Below, piece after piece: positions 5,196 through 5,943 of a DNA stretch of 5,943 nt. The position numbers and the translations under genes were made by a program. The stretch comes from Syntrophomonadaceae bacterium (GTDB taxonomy: Bacteria > Bacillota > Dethiobacteria > DTU022), in assembly GCA_007129055.1 (NCBI GenBank), contig SKWE01000003.1, forward strand, positions 1-5,943. The letters run 5' to 3'. The notes beneath the pieces were generated by a model. That model ran no database searches and was not told where the DNA came from. It saw nothing but the letters and a program-made list of their open reading frames with translations. Each line of letters begins with the position of its first letter. The first letter of the stretch is position 1.

Positions 5196-5943
5196 ATGGT
5201 GTTTACCAGGTTTGGCGATGGTTCAATGCTGGATCTTGAACCAGGAGAGATTAAAAGTGAATTAATTGATGGAACAGAGGATGCTGCCAGGAGAGGTAAG
5301 ATTGAAGCTCTTGGCGAGGACGAACTGGAAAAACTCCTGGAGATAGTAACAAGGCCGGGTAAAATGGTGGGAGTAGAAAAAGGAAATGAAATAATAATGA
5401 CGGGTGACTCTCCATCTATCGGCTCTGTTCCAAGGGGTTATCCTGTTAACCGTTTGCAAATGCTTCAAACCTATGAAAGAGTTTGCGGTATGGACACTGC
5501 GGAGACGGGCTTTATTGACTACAGTTACAAGGCAGTAAAAACAGTAGCCTCTGAAGAACGTTCCTGGGTGGAACAGGCGTCACACCTGTTGACTGTTCCA
5601 CTCTTTTACGGTGCCATGCCCGACCTGGGCAGGTACAGCCGCCCTGATGGGCCAATTCCCAATTGGGCTGAACTGATGCCGCAGGGGAAAATCAAGGAAG
5701 CCCGGGAAGCCCAGGAAGAAGCGGTTGCAAGCTGCGTTAATGACCTGGTTTTTATTGCCGGGGAAATGTACGAAGGTGGAGCCCAGGGTATTGACTTTGA
5801 TACTACAGGCGCGGCAGGGGATGCAGACTTTCTGGCTGCCCTGAAAGCAACTGAGAAATTAAAAAAGAAATACCCGGACATGTGTATTGAAATGGGGATG
5901 GCCGGAGAATTTGTTTTGGGGATGCACGGGGAACTTTCCTATG
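5196..5943 (+). CDS. mtbB: Dimethylamine methyltransferase MtbB, N-terminal part (3' end outside window)
   Basis: The frame opens at ATG 5196 and runs without a stop to the window end, giving 249 residues of a family that is usually about 467 long. MtbB demethylates dimethylamine to monomethylamine and methylates its corrinoid partner MtbC in the cytoplasm. Matches to my recollection of Methanosarcina MtbB are strong: GDGSMLDLEPGEIKSEL (7-23), RPGKMVGVEKGNEI (53-66), GFIDYSYKAVK (105-115), VPLFYGAMPDLGRYSRPDGP (134-153), GIDFDTTGAAGDADF (198-212) and GMAGEFVLGMHGELSY at the edge. The pyrrolysine codon of the family (Pyl356 in Methanosarcina as I recall) should fall near codon 347 here, roughly 300 nt past the window, so it cannot be confirmed. 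Residues 75-95 are diverged from the archaeal protein. It follows the Cys-type MttB gene by 27 nt, implying cotranscription. The pairing with mttB points to stepwise use of trimethylamine and dimethylamine. Confidence 0.92.
   Translation, partial: MVFTRFGDGSMLDLEPGEIKSELIDGTEDAARRGKIEALGEDELEKLLEIVTRPGKMVGVEKGNEIIMTGDSPSIGSVPRGYPVNRLQMLQTYERVCGMDTAETGFIDYSYKAVKTVASEERSWVEQASHLLTVPLFYGAMPDLGRYSRPDGPIPNWAELMPQGKIKEAREAQEEAVASCVNDLVFIAGEMYEGGAQGIDFDTTGAAGDADFLAALKATEKLKKKYPDMCIEMGMAGEFVLGMHGELSY

Overview
The window looks like bacterial chromosome from a pyrrolysine-using, corrinoid-dependent methylotroph or acetogen-like anaerobe. A member of the Clostridia (Desulfitobacterium/Desulfosporosinus/Sporomusa-type) is my best guess. 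The reasons are strong AGGAGG-type ribosome binding sites, a TTG start, moderate GC and methylamine methyltransferase genes. All genes read on the + strand. The taxonomic call is inference; no marker gene is present.

Layout: (1) 1-516 is the C-terminal half of a GH130-family glycoside phosphorylase/hydrolase, cut by the window edge. (2) 517-760 is a non-coding gap with a plausible sigma-54-type promoter (705-720) just upstream of the next gene. (3) 761-2206 is a trimethylamine methyltransferase gene, mttB. An in-frame TAG at 1718-1720 interrupts it exactly where the family carries pyrrolysine, so two apparent ORFs are one gene of 481 residues. (4) 2251-3435 is an M20-family metallo-amidohydrolase of the AbgB/PM20D2 type, 44 nt downstream and probably cotranscribed. 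(5) 3436-3722 is a 287-nt non-coding region. It contains a 157-bp MITE-like element (25-bp inverted ends flanked by TA), a separate perfect 12+12 bp palindrome and short direct repeats. (6) 3723-5168 is a second MttB-superfamily gene with no amber codon; Cys aligns with the pyrrolysine position. (7) 5196-5943 is the N-terminal 249 codons of a dimethylamine methyltransferase, mtbB, running off the end. Its expected pyrrolysine codon would lie roughly 300 nt beyond the window.

Together these encode the substrate-specific methyltransferases of trimethylamine and dimethylamine use. Each would move a methyl group from the amine to a cognate corrinoid protein, from which a second methyltransferase passes it to tetrahydrofolate or a thiol. 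The corrinoid proteins, second methyltransferase, reductive activator (RamA-like) and pylTSBCD genes are not in the window and must be elsewhere. The two least explained parts are the M20 hydrolase between the methyltransferases and the Cys-type MttB homologue. They may handle an amide-linked or quaternary-amine precursor feeding the same corrinoid pathway, but this is a hypothesis.
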